Source of the DNA: Flavobacterium psychrophilum
GTDB taxonomy: Bacteria > Bacteroidota > Bacteroidia > Flavobacteriales > Flavobacteriaceae
Length of the DNA stretch: 64,000 bases
Direction of reading: 5' to 3'
Assembly: GCA_945879625.1 (NCBI GenBank)
Contig: CAMCVA010000003.1
Span: 122,702-186,701 of the forward strand
The position numbers were made by a program, and so were the translations under genes. This document shows positions 17,678-26,309 of the stretch, one piece after another. The notes beneath the pieces are model-generated. The model was not told the origin of the DNA. It did no database searches and saw only the letters and a list, made by a program, of their open reading frames with translations. Numbering within the stretch: the stretch's first letter is position 1; every line of letters starts with the position of its first letter.

Positions 17678-18961
17678 TTATAAATTGGTCAACAATTGGG
17701 CCAATTGTTTGGTTAAATTCTTGCGGGCATATTTTTCTATTCCATGCGGACTTACTTTCAGGTTTCCAGCTAAATAGTCGGAGTAACAACTGTGAATATA
17801 GGCCTTTACTGCCGCTTTTTGATTATAGGTAAAGAAAGCTCCCGTTTGGGTTTCGGTAATTATCGAAGCAAAATCAGAACCTGCTGGTCCCATGGCTAGA
17901 ATGGGTCGGCTAGAAACCAGGTATTCAAACAGTTTTCCTGGCAAAATAAGTTTGGTGTCGGGGCTGTCAATTTCAATCAGCAACAATACTTGGGATTCTT
18001 TCTGAAACCGAACCGCTTCTTGGTGAGACACATACCCAAAATCGTGCATATAATTGGCCAAGCCATAATGGGCAAGCGCATCTTTTATTTCTTGGCTAGT
18101 TGTTCCTATAAAATTGAGTTGCAAATGCTGCGCTAAATCGGGCAGTTCTTGGAGCAATTCGGCCAAGGCTTCCCACAATACAATCGGGTTACGTGCCGAT
18201 AAAAGCGAACCGATGTGTGCCAAACTGAATTTGGCATCCAACTGCAAACTGGGTTCAGTGGAAATGTCGTAGCCGTTGGTTATCACTTCGATGGGGCGCG
18301 TAGTGATTGATTCAAACTCGGTTTTGGTGGTGGCACTCGTTACGATAATGGCATCGGCAGCCTGCAAAACCTGTTGTTCTAAGCGTTTGTGTTTGCGTTG
18401 GGCCCAAGGTAATAATTTTAAAGCTTTGTGGTAACCAATAGTAGTCCATGGATCTCGAAAATCGGCCACCCACTTGATGCCTAATTGTTGTTGCAAAGCC
18501 AAACCAATTAAGTGCAAACTGTGCGGGGGTCCTGTAGTAATGATCGTATCAATCTGATTGGATTGACAATACTCTCGTAGATACGTGACCGATGGTTTCA
18601 CCCAAAACACGCGGGCATCGGGTATAAATAGGTTGCCCCGAACAAACAGGGCTATTTTTTCTATAAAAGATTGTTTTTTGTATGATGGAATAATCCCGGC
18701 ACTGATGTTGTTGATTTTCTTTTTCGAAAAAAACGAAGCCAAGCCGTAGGGTTCCAAAATGGGTTGTTTGAGCAGGGTTAACTGATCTGAAACTTCGGCC
18801 AAGAGTCCTTCATCGACAATGGGATAGGTCGGGTTTTGCGGCACATAGACAATAGGTTCAAACTGAAAGTCGGGTAAGTATTTTACGAATTTCAACCAAC
18901 GTTGCACGCCTGGGCCGCCCGCCGGTGGAAAATAATACGAAACGATCAGGACTTTTTTCAT
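17678..18961 (-). CDS. Glycosyltransferase, GT4-like (GT-B fold)
   Basis: 427 residues. The N-terminal VSYYFPPAGGPGVQRWLKFVKYLPD is characteristic of bacterial GT4-type enzymes of the GT-B fold. The acceptor half holds ITTGPPHSLHLIGLAL and VADFRDPWTT; the donor half holds LPGKLFEYLVSSRPILAMGP, where the Glu sits in the E-x7-E-like nucleotide-sugar site. Cytoplasmic or peripheral to the membrane; adds a sugar to an envelope glycan or lipid. It starts directly after the stop of the YfhO-like gene and is 7 bp before the flippase. The sugar and acceptor cannot be told from sequence. Confidence 0.9.
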   Translation of the reverse strand: MKKVLIVSYYFPPAGGPGVQRWLKFVKYLPDFQFEPIVYVPQNPTYPIVDEGLLAEVSDQLTLLKQPILEPYGLASFFSKKKINNISAGIIPSYKKQSFIEKIALFVRGNLFIPDARVFWVKPSVTYLREYCQSNQIDTIITTGPPHSLHLIGLALQQQLGIKWVADFRDPWTTIGYHKALKLLPWAQRKHKRLEQQVLQAADAIIVTSATTKTEFESITTRPIEVITNGYDISTEPSLQLDAKFSLAHIGSLLSARNPIVLWEALAELLQELPDLAQHLQLNFIGTTSQEIKDALAHYGLANYMHDFGYVSHQEAVRFQKESQVLLLIEIDSPDTKLILPGKLFEYLVSSRPILAMGPAGSDFASIITETQTGAFFTYNQKAAVKAYIHSCYSDYLAGNLKVSPHGIEKYARKNLTKQLAQLLTNL

Positions 18962-21403
18962 CTAGTGTTCCTTGGGTTCAACAGGGCTAAACCAACTTTT
19001 TCGTCGTTCGACGTACAAGCCCAATGCGATTAGCAGCAACATACCTCCCGAACTATACAAAGCAATGGTACTTCCTTTTTGCACCACTTCGGGCTCAAAT
19101 TTAAAGTCGATGCGGTGCGTACCAGCTGGAATTTCTAGCGCACGCAACACATAATCTACGCGAATGTGTGGTGTTTTCTTGCCATCAATGTAGGCATTCC
19201 AACCGTCGGCGTAATACATTTCAGAAAATACAGCCAATCCATTCTGTGTATTTGTTGATTGGTAGTGAATGGCATTTGACTTATAATCAACCGCTTGAAG
19301 AGTAGCCGTGCTGTCTTTAGCAAATTTAACTGCCTGTAACGCCTTTCCAAATTCGGTTTTGTTGACTACAGCTACTTCTTTGGAATTAAAATTGGTAAGG
19401 GCTTTCATCTCGGCATCGGCAGTATTTACCCATTTTACCGACGAAACAAACCAAGCATTGCCATTCACGTCCGGATTTTGCAAAGGCAGATCGTTGCCCT
19501 TCTCGTCTGTTTGAATGAGGTATTTCACGTTGAGCATATTCAAAATCTCCAAGTTGTTTTTGGCAATTTGGTAATCAAATAATTGTTGCATGCGACGGGG
19601 TTTGGCAGCATGGTAACCTCCAATTGAATGGTGAAAATAAGAAGCGCGGGAACTTGACATATTTCCACTCACTTCAAACACGCGATACTGCGAAGTGTCT
19701 TGCAAAATTTGGGCATCAGCCGGAGTTTCTTGAAAAGGCATTTCTACTTCGCGGGCAGCCAAGAAATCGTCACTGCTCACGTAGTTTTTAGCGATAAAAA
19801 ACAAATCGGCCACCACCAAAAATCCTACAGCTAGCACAGCGGTTTGCGAAGCCATTTTATTTTTCAAGTAAAACCAAAGCACTGCAGCCGCAGCGGCAAT
19901 AAAGGTAAACGAACGCAACAAATCGGCTTTGAACAAGCTTCGTCTATCGGCCTTTAGTGCATTCATGAATTCTGGGCCGTAATTTTTGGCATACATGTAG
20001 TCGGCTCCGCCGGAGTAGGAAAAGAAACTTTTACTGAAAAACAAAAGCGTCAGCAATCCCAAACCGGTAGCTGCAGCATAGAGCAATCCTTTTTGCTGTT
20101 TGTCTTTATCGGCCATAAAAAAGGCTTGCAAACCCATAATGGCCAGCGCAGGCAAAGCCAATTCGAGCAACACTTGTATCGATGAAACCGCACGGAATTT
20201 GTTGTACAAAGGCAAATTATCGATACAAAAATTGGTCAAGGCTGGAAAATTTTTGCCCCATGATAAAAACAACGACATCAGTATTCCGGCCAAAAAGGCG
20301 TATTTTATTTTGCGTTTATCTACAAATAAGGCCAACAACGCCAAGAAAAAAACCACTGCACCAATATAAGCCGGAGCAGCCACAATGGGTTGATCACCCC
20401 AATACAAGGGCAAACTGTTGGCAAAATCGGCAGCTTGGGTTTCGGGAACGCCTTGCCCAACAACGTAATCGTAGGTTTTGCATTCACGTCCCAATTTTTC
20501 GGAATTTGATCCACCAAATAATCGAGGGGAAATAAGGTTAAAACTTTCGGCTAATCCATAGCTGTATTCGGTAATGTAGGTATAGTCAAGCGGATTATTG
20601 TTGGGCGCTTTTTTGCCTGCAGATGTGAACGTCAACTCACTTTTTCCGCGGGTTGAGTAATTAGCATATTCGGCAGTGGCCAATAAATTGGTGGCATTAG
20701 CTCCAATGGCAAACACAACAGCAACTACAAAAACGCCCAGGGATATAAACAGCGGTTTGTAGTTTTGCTCCCGAAAATATTTTACGATAAAATAAACCGT
20801 AAATACCAGCAACAAAAAGATGAAATAATAGGTCATCTGAAAGTGATTGGCATTAATCTCCAAGGCGGCGGCCAACATGGTGAGGATTCCACCCACAATA
20901 TAACGCTGGCGCAACACCAATAAAAAACCAGCCAATAATAAGGGCATATAGGCGATTGCATGGGCCTTGGCGTTATGGCCAACGCCTAAAATCACAATCA
21001 AATAGGTAGACAATCCAAAGGCGAGCGCACCAATAAAGGCCTTGAGCGGATCTATTTTTAAGACCAACAACAAAACATAAAACCCAATGAAATACAAGAA
21101 CATATAATCGGCGGGCCGAGGTAAAAAACGCAAAAGATGGTCTACTTGGCTGATGTATTCGTGCGGGTAATTGGCTCCCAATTGGTAGGTGGGCATGCCT
21201 CCAAATGCCGAATTGGTCCAATAGAGTTCGGCGTTATTCGCTTTTTTAAAATCTATTTGTTCCTTGGCCATGCCGGTGTATTGTACGATATCAGATTGGA
21301 ATATTTTTTTGCCTTGCAAAACGGGATAAAAATAAAGTACTGCAAAACAAACAAAGCCCACTAGGGCCAATAGATGCGGATAAAACGATTTGAGTTGTTT
21401 CAT
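18962..21403 (-). CDS. YfhO family polytopic membrane protein (GT-C-like)
   Basis: 813 residues from MKQLKSF at 21403. The 11 upstream codons lack signal character and I leave them out. About 12 membrane segments fill the first two thirds, then a long extracytoplasmic domain (about 540-775) and one last membrane segment (about 780-800). Family signs: FQSDIVQYTGMAKEQ after the first membrane segment, FGGMPTYQLGA, and a C-terminal YADGWNAYIDGKKTPHIR. In Gram-positives, YfhO glycosylates lipoteichoic acid using lipid-linked sugars. Here it probably moves sugars onto a periplasmic or outer-envelope acceptor. It is coupled to the glycosyltransferase downstream with no gap. Confidence 0.88.
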   Translation of the reverse strand: MKQLKSFYPHLLALVGFVCFAVLYFYPVLQGKKIFQSDIVQYTGMAKEQIDFKKANNAELYWTNSAFGGMPTYQLGANYPHEYISQVDHLLRFLPRPADYMFLYFIGFYVLLLVLKIDPLKAFIGALAFGLSTYLIVILGVGHNAKAHAIAYMPLLLAGFLLVLRQRYIVGGILTMLAAALEINANHFQMTYYFIFLLLVFTVYFIVKYFREQNYKPLFISLGVFVVAVVFAIGANATNLLATAEYANYSTRGKSELTFTSAGKKAPNNNPLDYTYITEYSYGLAESFNLISPRLFGGSNSEKLGRECKTYDYVVGQGVPETQAADFANSLPLYWGDQPIVAAPAYIGAVVFFLALLALFVDKRKIKYAFLAGILMSLFLSWGKNFPALTNFCIDNLPLYNKFRAVSSIQVLLELALPALAIMGLQAFFMADKDKQQKGLLYAAATGLGLLTLLFFSKSFFSYSGGADYMYAKNYGPEFMNALKADRRSLFKADLLRSFTFIAAAAAVLWFYLKNKMASQTAVLAVGFLVVADLFFIAKNYVSSDDFLAAREVEMPFQETPADAQILQDTSQYRVFEVSGNMSSSRASYFHHSIGGYHAAKPRRMQQLFDYQIAKNNLEILNMLNVKYLIQTDEKGNDLPLQNPDVNGNAWFVSSVKWVNTADAEMKALTNFNSKEVAVVNKTEFGKALQAVKFAKDSTATLQAVDYKSNAIHYQSTNTQNGLAVFSEMYYADGWNAYIDGKKTPHIRVDYVLRALEIPAGTHRIDFKFEPEVVQKGSTIALYSSGGMLLLIALGLYVERRKSWFSPVEPKEH

Positions 21404-21480
21404 AAATAAAGAAATCTGCGGTATAGTAAGGCTCAAAAATAGGGAAAATAAAGCTGCAAATAGGCGTAAAAAAAAGGTCC

Positions 21481-21741
21481 TTAGTCGACCTCTTCAAAAT
21501 CGATGTATTCGCCAACTTTTTGGGTGGATTTGGGGGTGGATTTTTCTTCTGATTTAGGCGCCGAATTGGGTGGTGTTTGCTGATAGGCCGTCTGTTGGTT
21601 GCGCATATTCTCACTGGCTTTTTCGACTACTTTTTTTAGAATTACAGGTAAAAAGAGGCGTGCTAAAAACTTGAATGCATAATAAAACACAATGATATAC
21701 ATTAAGGTGCGCAATAACCCATTGAAAGAAGCCGTATCCAT
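21481..21741 (-). CDS. DUF4834 family small membrane protein
   Basis: 86 residues. One membrane segment (about 9-33: LLRTLMYIIVFYYAFKFLA) followed by a polar, Gln/Pro/Ser/Lys-rich tail and the conserved acidic end VGEYIDFEEVD. This matches the flavobacterial DUF4834 family, of unknown function. It is 77 bp upstream of the YfhO-like gene on the same strand and may be the first gene of the envelope-glycan cluster. Confidence 0.75.
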   Translation of the reverse strand: MDTASFNGLLRTLMYIIVFYYAFKFLARLFLPVILKKVVEKASENMRNQQTAYQQTPPNSAPKSEEKSTPKSTQKVGEYIDFEEVD

Positions 21742-21808
21742 GTAGAAAATTTTTCCAAAATTACTAAATCACTTTGGGAATCTTTCTAAAATAAATGATA
21801 AAAAACAC

Positions 21809-21816
21809 TACTTTTG
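21809..21816 (+). promoter_or_regulatory. -7 element upstream of the porin-like gene
   Basis: TACTTTTG matches TAnnTTTG, 36 bases upstream of the ATG at 21853. Confidence 0.6.
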
Positions 21817-21852
21817 AAAGGCTTTTTTTAGAACCCTAATTTGCTCGTTTTT

Positions 21853-22860
21853 ATGCTAATTTCCAATCGTTTTTTGCCGCTTTTTTTATTCATCTATACT
21901 GCTTCCTGGGCTCAATTTACCGACGTCATCAACTCCAATAGACCGGGGCAATCGATGGCGGCGTTTTCTGTAGGGAAAACCATTATTCAAACCGAAATGG
22001 GATTGGAAATGGGACGTGAAACCTACTCCAAAAAAGACTACAAAGTAGCCAGTCAGGGCGGAGAAATTGCACTGCGTTACGGAGCCATTTTTGAACAATT
22101 GGAATTTTATGGCAGCGTGAACTACCAAAAAGAAACCTACACCGACTTAATCACCAACCTAGATAAAAAAAGCAGCGGGATTCAAACCGCACAAGTAGGT
22201 GCCAAATTTATGGTCTACGACCCCATGATGAATTATGAAGAAAAAATAAATAAATACAGTTGGAAGGCCAATCATAAATTCAATTGGCGACAATTTATTC
22301 CGGCCATTGCTCTATATGGCGGCTTGACAATCAATAACGACGCCAATTTTAAAAGGCCCTATACTGTGCCCCAAAAAAACATCACCGGACTAAAGGGCAT
22401 TCTGCTCACGCAAAATCAATTTGGTCGATTTGCCTTGATTACCAATTTTGGCATTTCCAATTACGGCCTTGCCAACTATGAATCTGTAGATTATGTGGTG
22501 AGTTTAACCCGAGGCATAAATGACCGCTGGTCTATTCTACTCGAAAACCAAGGCTTCAACAGCAAAGTTTACCGCAACACTTTATTTCGTGCCGGTGGTG
22601 CCTGTTTATTGGTCGAGAATTTACAAGTTGATGCCGCCCTAGCGAGTAGCGTAACCAACGAACCGGGACAGGTGATTGCCAATCTGGGCTTTTCCTGGCG
22701 ATTTGACGCCAATTACAGCGAAGTGATGCTGCGCATTCCCAAAGAAAAAAAGAACGGGAAAGGCGGAAAAGACAGCACGAACAAAAAAGACAAAAAAGAC
22801 GACTCCAAGACCAAAGTGCGCACAGACGGCTTTGACAACAGTTCGCGCAAAACAAAGTAG
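21853..22860 (+). CDS. Outer-membrane beta-barrel protein, porin/transporter-like (phenol-degradation meta-pathway type)
   Basis: 335 residues from the ATG at 21853; the TTG four codons upstream is unlikely. Signal peptide 1-21 (FIYTASWAQ). The mature protein opens with DVINSNRPGQSMAAFSVGK, the start seen in small outer-membrane proteins of the MetA-pathway/transporter family. Alternating beta strands run to about residue 295, then a Lys/Asp-rich tail. It would form a small barrel; the solute is unknown. The next gene starts 3 bp after its stop, so the two are co-transcribed. Confidence 0.75.
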   Translation: MLISNRFLPLFLFIYTASWAQFTDVINSNRPGQSMAAFSVGKTIIQTEMGLEMGRETYSKKDYKVASQGGEIALRYGAIFEQLEFYGSVNYQKETYTDLITNLDKKSSGIQTAQVGAKFMVYDPMMNYEEKINKYSWKANHKFNWRQFIPAIALYGGLTINNDANFKRPYTVPQKNITGLKGILLTQNQFGRFALITNFGISNYGLANYESVDYVVSLTRGINDRWSILLENQGFNSKVYRNTLFRAGGACLLVENLQVDAALASSVTNEPGQVIANLGFSWRFDANYSEVMLRIPKEKKNGKGGKDSTNKKDKKDDSKTKVRTDGFDNSSRKTK

Positions 22861-22863
22861 CCC

Positions 22864-23982
22864 ATGATTAGCATCCGCGAAGCCAAGACCAAAAAAGAAC
22901 TGAAGCAATTTATCTTGTTTTCATTTGATTTGTATAAAGACAATCCCAATTGGATTCCGCCCCTAATTCAGGACGAACTAGTCACCTTTGACAAAAGCCA
23001 AAACCCGGTTTTTGAAAACGCTGAAGCCTATTTTTATTGCGCGTATAAAGACGAAAAAATGGTGGGCAAAGTGGCTGCAATCATCAATTGGACCGAGGTA
23101 AATGACTTGGGCAAAAAGAAAGTCCGTTTCGGTTGGTTTGATGTAATTGATGACATCGAAGTGACCAAAGCCCTACTCGAAAAAGTTTACGAACTAGGCA
23201 AAAAGCACAACCTAGAAGAAGTGGAAGGTCCGATGGGATTTTCGAACATGGATAAAGTAGGCTTGCTCACCGAAGGCTTTGAGCACATAGGCACCATGAT
23301 TACGTGGTACAACAACCCGTATTATGTGACGCATTTTGAACAATTGGGTTACGTAAAAGAAAAGCAATTTTTAGAAAGTGTATTTCCTTTTGCAAACGTG
23401 AAACTAGAAGTATTTGAGCGCACCTCCGACTTTATTTGCAAACGCTACCAACTCCGGGTCATGAATTGCAAATCGACCAAAGAAGTCCTGAAATATGCCG
23501 ACCAAATGTTTGATTTATTTAACGAATGTTATACCAAATTGTCTTCGTTTGTGCCGATTTCAGCTGCCCAAAAAGAGTTTTTCAAGAAAAAATACATGGG
23601 CATGATCAACCCCGAATTCATCAATTTTGTATTTGATGCCAACGACAAAATGATCGCCTTCAGTATCATTATGCCTTCACTTACGGAAGCGCTCAAAAAG
23701 GCAAACGGACGCTTATTTCCCTTTGGCTGGTACCATTTGTGGCGGGCCAAAACCAAAACAAATTCCATCTTGTTCTACCTTATTGGCATTCATCCTGATT
23801 ACCAAAATAAAGGCGTAACGGCTCCGATGTTTATCGAATACTTCAATGCTTTCAAGAGATTTGGAATTGAAACCTGCATTCGCACACCCGAACTAGACGA
23901 GAACAACGCGATCCATAATTTATGGAAGACGTTTGATCCGGTGATTCATAAAAGGAGATGTACGTATATAAAAAAACTGTAG
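22864..23982 (+). CDS. GNAT-like acetyltransferase-fold protein, function unknown
   Basis: 372 residues, cytoplasmic. It begins IREAKTKKELKQFILFSFDLYKDNPNWIPPL, a signature of a conserved Bacteroidetes family with an N-acetyltransferase fold. A C-terminal stretch with HPDYQNKGVTAPMF resembles the acetyl-CoA-binding loop (Q/R-x-x-G-x-G/A), here Q-N-K-G-V-T. I recall homologues sometimes being labelled GTP cyclohydrolase, for which I see no support. It follows the porin-like gene by 3 bp. Confidence 0.65.
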   Translation: MISIREAKTKKELKQFILFSFDLYKDNPNWIPPLIQDELVTFDKSQNPVFENAEAYFYCAYKDEKMVGKVAAIINWTEVNDLGKKKVRFGWFDVIDDIEVTKALLEKVYELGKKHNLEEVEGPMGFSNMDKVGLLTEGFEHIGTMITWYNNPYYVTHFEQLGYVKEKQFLESVFPFANVKLEVFERTSDFICKRYQLRVMNCKSTKEVLKYADQMFDLFNECYTKLSSFVPISAAQKEFFKKKYMGMINPEFINFVFDANDKMIAFSIIMPSLTEALKKANGRLFPFGWYHLWRAKTKTNSILFYLIGIHPDYQNKGVTAPMFIEYFNAFKRFGIETCIRTPELDENNAIHNLWKTFDPVIHKRRCTYIKKL

Positions 23983-23988
23983 GTTTTT

Positions 23989-24147
23989 TTTAGTTTCAGG
24001 TTTTTTTCTCGGCTGAAGCCTCACAATTTGTTTCAAGTTTCAGGTTGTAATAGTATTCTAAGAACAAAAATGAATACAGTAAATAGTATACTAAAACTTT
24101 TCTTAGAACGAACTTGAAACTTAAAACTTGAAACCTGAAACTAAAAA
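23989..24147. repeat. Inverted-repeat intergenic element between convergent genes
   Basis: TTTAGTTTCAGGTTT (23989-24003) is perfectly complementary to AAACCTGAAACTAAA (24131-24145). Nested inside are GTTTCAAGTTTCAGGTT and its complements, and an inner inverted pair TTCTAAGAAC/TTCTTAGAAC. It sits exactly between the stops of 23982 (+) and 24155 (-) and could fold as a long hairpin ending both transcripts. The inner GTATTCTAAGAACA resembles the core word of the repeats at 31.9-38 kb. Confidence 0.65.
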
Positions 24148-24154
24148 CTAAAAA

Positions 24155-25414
24155 CTACGAAACATCCACCGTAGTCTGAGCAGCAATAGTTTTATAGGTG
24201 CCATTCACTAATTTTTCGCGAATGGCTTCAAAGGCAGACAAGGTTTCGTCGATGTCTTCTAAGGTGTGAGAAGCCGTTGGAATCATGCGCAATAAAATAA
24301 TTCCTTTGGGGATAACCGGATAGACCACTATAGAAAGGAAGATGCCGTAGTTTTCGCGCAAGTCATTCACCATAATCATCGCTTCGGGAATGGATCCTTC
24401 TAGGTATACCGGCGTAATACAGGTATTGGTGTCGCCAATATTAAACCCACGACTGGTTAATCCGTGTTGCAGAGCGTGCACGTTTACCCATAATTTGTCT
24501 TTGATTTCTGATGATTTACGCAACAACTCCAAACGCTTCAATGATCCTATCGTTTGGATCATCGGCAAGGCTTTGGCAAACATCTGCGAACGCAAATTGT
24601 ATTTCAAGTAATCAATAATGTCTTTGTCAGCGGCAACAAAAGCGCCAATATTTGCCATCGATTTGGCAAAGGTTGAGAAATACACATCAATTCCGTCTTG
24701 GCAACCTTGCTCCTCACCTGCTCCAGCTCCTGTTTTTCCTAAGGTTCCAAAACCGTGCGCATCGTCAACCAATAAACGGAAATTGTATTTTTTCTTCATT
24801 TCAACAACTTCCTTCAATTTGCCTTGTTGGCCACGCATGCCAAAAACACCTTCGGTGATAAACAAAATACCTCCGCCCGTAGTTTCGGCTAATTTTGTGG
24901 CACGCTGTAGATTTTTTTCCATACTCTCCACATCGTTGTGTCGGTAGGTAAATCGTTTGCCACTGTGCAAGCGCACGCCGTCAATAATGCAAGCATGAGC
25001 ATCCACATCATACACAATCACATCATTTCTCGTAACCAAAGCGTCGATGGTTGATAAAATACCTTGGTACCCAAAATTCAGCAAATAGGCTGATTCTTTG
25101 CTCACAAATGCAGCCAATTCTTGCTCCAATTGTTCGTGGTATTGGGTGTGTCCACTCATCATGCGCGCGCCCATCGGGTAGGCTGCCCCGTATTGTATTG
25201 CCGCATCGGTATCGGCTTGGCGTACTTCGGGATGATTGGCTAAGCCCAAGTAATCATTTAAACTCCAGTTCAATATATTTTTGCCTTGAAATTGCATTCT
25301 CGGCCCTAATTCTCCTTCTAATTTGGGAAATACAAAATAGCCCTCAGCTTGAGAAGCCCATTTTCCTAGTGGTCCTTTGTTGTTCTGGATGCGTTCAAAT
25401 AAATCTTTTACCAT
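24155..25414 (-). CDS. Alpha-oxoamine synthase, serine palmitoyltransferase type (PLP-dependent)
   Basis: 419 residues from MVKDLFERIQ at 25414; upstream codons overlap the promoter. The fold type I aminotransferase family is shown by LNFGYQGILST, a DDAHGFGTLG cofactor motif and STFAKSMANIGAF with the Schiff-base Lys near residue 249. The enzyme joins an acyl thioester to an amino acid with loss of CO2. Given the lineage, the likely reaction is serine or cysteate plus fatty acyl thioester, making a sphingoid base or capnine (sulfonolipid). Glycine C-acetyltransferase and BioF are less likely given the N-terminal extension and YFVFPKLEGELGP segment, but cannot be excluded. Single gene with its own promoter. 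Confidence 0.85.
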   Translation of the reverse strand: MVKDLFERIQNNKGPLGKWASQAEGYFVFPKLEGELGPRMQFQGKNILNWSLNDYLGLANHPEVRQADTDAAIQYGAAYPMGARMMSGHTQYHEQLEQELAAFVSKESAYLLNFGYQGILSTIDALVTRNDVIVYDVDAHACIIDGVRLHSGKRFTYRHNDVESMEKNLQRATKLAETTGGGILFITEGVFGMRGQQGKLKEVVEMKKKYNFRLLVDDAHGFGTLGKTGAGAGEEQGCQDGIDVYFSTFAKSMANIGAFVAADKDIIDYLKYNLRSQMFAKALPMIQTIGSLKRLELLRKSSEIKDKLWVNVHALQHGLTSRGFNIGDTNTCITPVYLEGSIPEAMIMVNDLRENYGIFLSIVVYPVIPKGIILLRMIPTASHTLEDIDETLSAFEAIREKLVNGTYKTIAAQTTVDVS

Positions 25415-25459
25415 GGCGAATGTTGTGAATAATAGCGTTGTAATCCTTGAATTTAGGCG

Positions 25460-25467
25460 CAAAAATA
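25460..25467 (-). promoter_or_regulatory. -7 element of the oxoamine synthase promoter
   Basis: Minus-strand TATTTTTG matches TAnnTTTG, 45 bases upstream of the ATG at 25414. Confidence 0.6.
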
Positions 25468-25533
25468 GGGCTAAAAAAGCAAAGCAAAAAAACTTTGACT
25501 AAATAAATATTCACAATTAAATCGACTCAATTG

Positions 25534-25562
25534 TTGGCATCTAAATTGAGCTTCTATCTTTG
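25534..25562 (+). promoter_or_regulatory. rdgB promoter (-33 TTG and -7 TATCTTTG)
   Basis: TTG (25534-25536), an 18-base spacer and TATCTTTG (25555-25562) match the Bacteroidetes promoter well. It lies 20 bases before the ATG at 25582, which supports that start over the TTG/ATG candidates upstream. Confidence 0.75.
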
Positions 25563-25581
25563 CAAACAAAATTCACAACAG

Positions 25582-26157
25582 ATGAAAATTGTATTTGCTT
25601 CCAACAATCCCAACAAACTAAAAGAAATTCAACTGCTTCTTCCTAGCGCGATAGAATTGGTGAGTTTGGCCGATATTGGTTGCACAGAAGACATCCCCGA
25701 AACCGCCGAAACCATAGAAGGAAACGCGATTTTAAAAGCCGATTACGTGACCAACAACTATGGTCTTAATTGCTTTGCCGACGACACCGGATTGGAAATC
25801 ACAGCCCTGAATGGCGAGCCTGGTGTATACTCGGCGCGGTATGCCGGCGAACAAAAAAGTGCCGATGACAATATGCAAAAAGTGTTGCAAAACTTGGCTG
25901 ATGCAACTGATCGATTGGCGCAATTTAAAACGGTAATTGCCTTGAATATAGAAGGGCAACAGCACTTATTTACAGGGATTGTAAAAGGAGAAATTATACA
26001 AGAAAAAAAAGGAAGCAACGGATTTGGCTATGATCCTATTTTTCAAGCAGATGGCCATAAAAAAACCTTCGCCGAACTCACGCCTATAGAAAAAGCTAGC
26101 TGCAGTCATCGCGGAATAGCGGTTCAGCAACTGATAAAGTTCTTAACAACGCAATAA
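25582..26157 (+). CDS. rdgB: XTP/dITP diphosphatase (RdgB/HAM1)
   Basis: 191 residues from MKIVFASNN at 25582, the usual length. It hydrolyses dITP, XTP and other non-canonical purine triphosphates to monophosphates, keeping them out of DNA. Motifs: SNNPNKLKEI at the N-terminus (nucleotide/phosphate site), ADDTGLEI with the metal-binding Asp, GFGYDPIF and SHRG near the C-terminus. Cytoplasmic. It is transcribed divergently from the oxoamine synthase. Confidence 0.95.
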   Translation: MKIVFASNNPNKLKEIQLLLPSAIELVSLADIGCTEDIPETAETIEGNAILKADYVTNNYGLNCFADDTGLEITALNGEPGVYSARYAGEQKSADDNMQKVLQNLADATDRLAQFKTVIALNIEGQQHLFTGIVKGEIIQEKKGSNGFGYDPIFQADGHKKTFAELTPIEKASCSHRGIAVQQLIKFLTTQ

Positions 26158-26279
26158 ACGCTATTTTCTCTTTCAAAAGTGGCTTGACAGCGGTATACAA
26201 ATTCTATCTCAATTCTAACTTATATCTAAATTACTGATTTTCAATTAGTAACAAATTAGATTATCTCACTTATTAGCCC

Positions 26280-26287
26280 TACTTTTG
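26280..26287 (+). promoter_or_regulatory. -7 element of the DEAD-box helicase promoter
   Basis: TACTTTTG, exact TAnnTTTG, 22 bases upstream of the ATG. Confidence 0.65.
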
Positions 26288-26309
26288 CCCCAAATTTTAA
26301 AAACAAAGA

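Noticed and set aside
22864..23982. GTP cyclohydrolase as the identity of this protein
   Set aside because: The sequence has an acetyltransferase-like pattern and none of the zinc/His/Cys residues of GTP cyclohydrolases.
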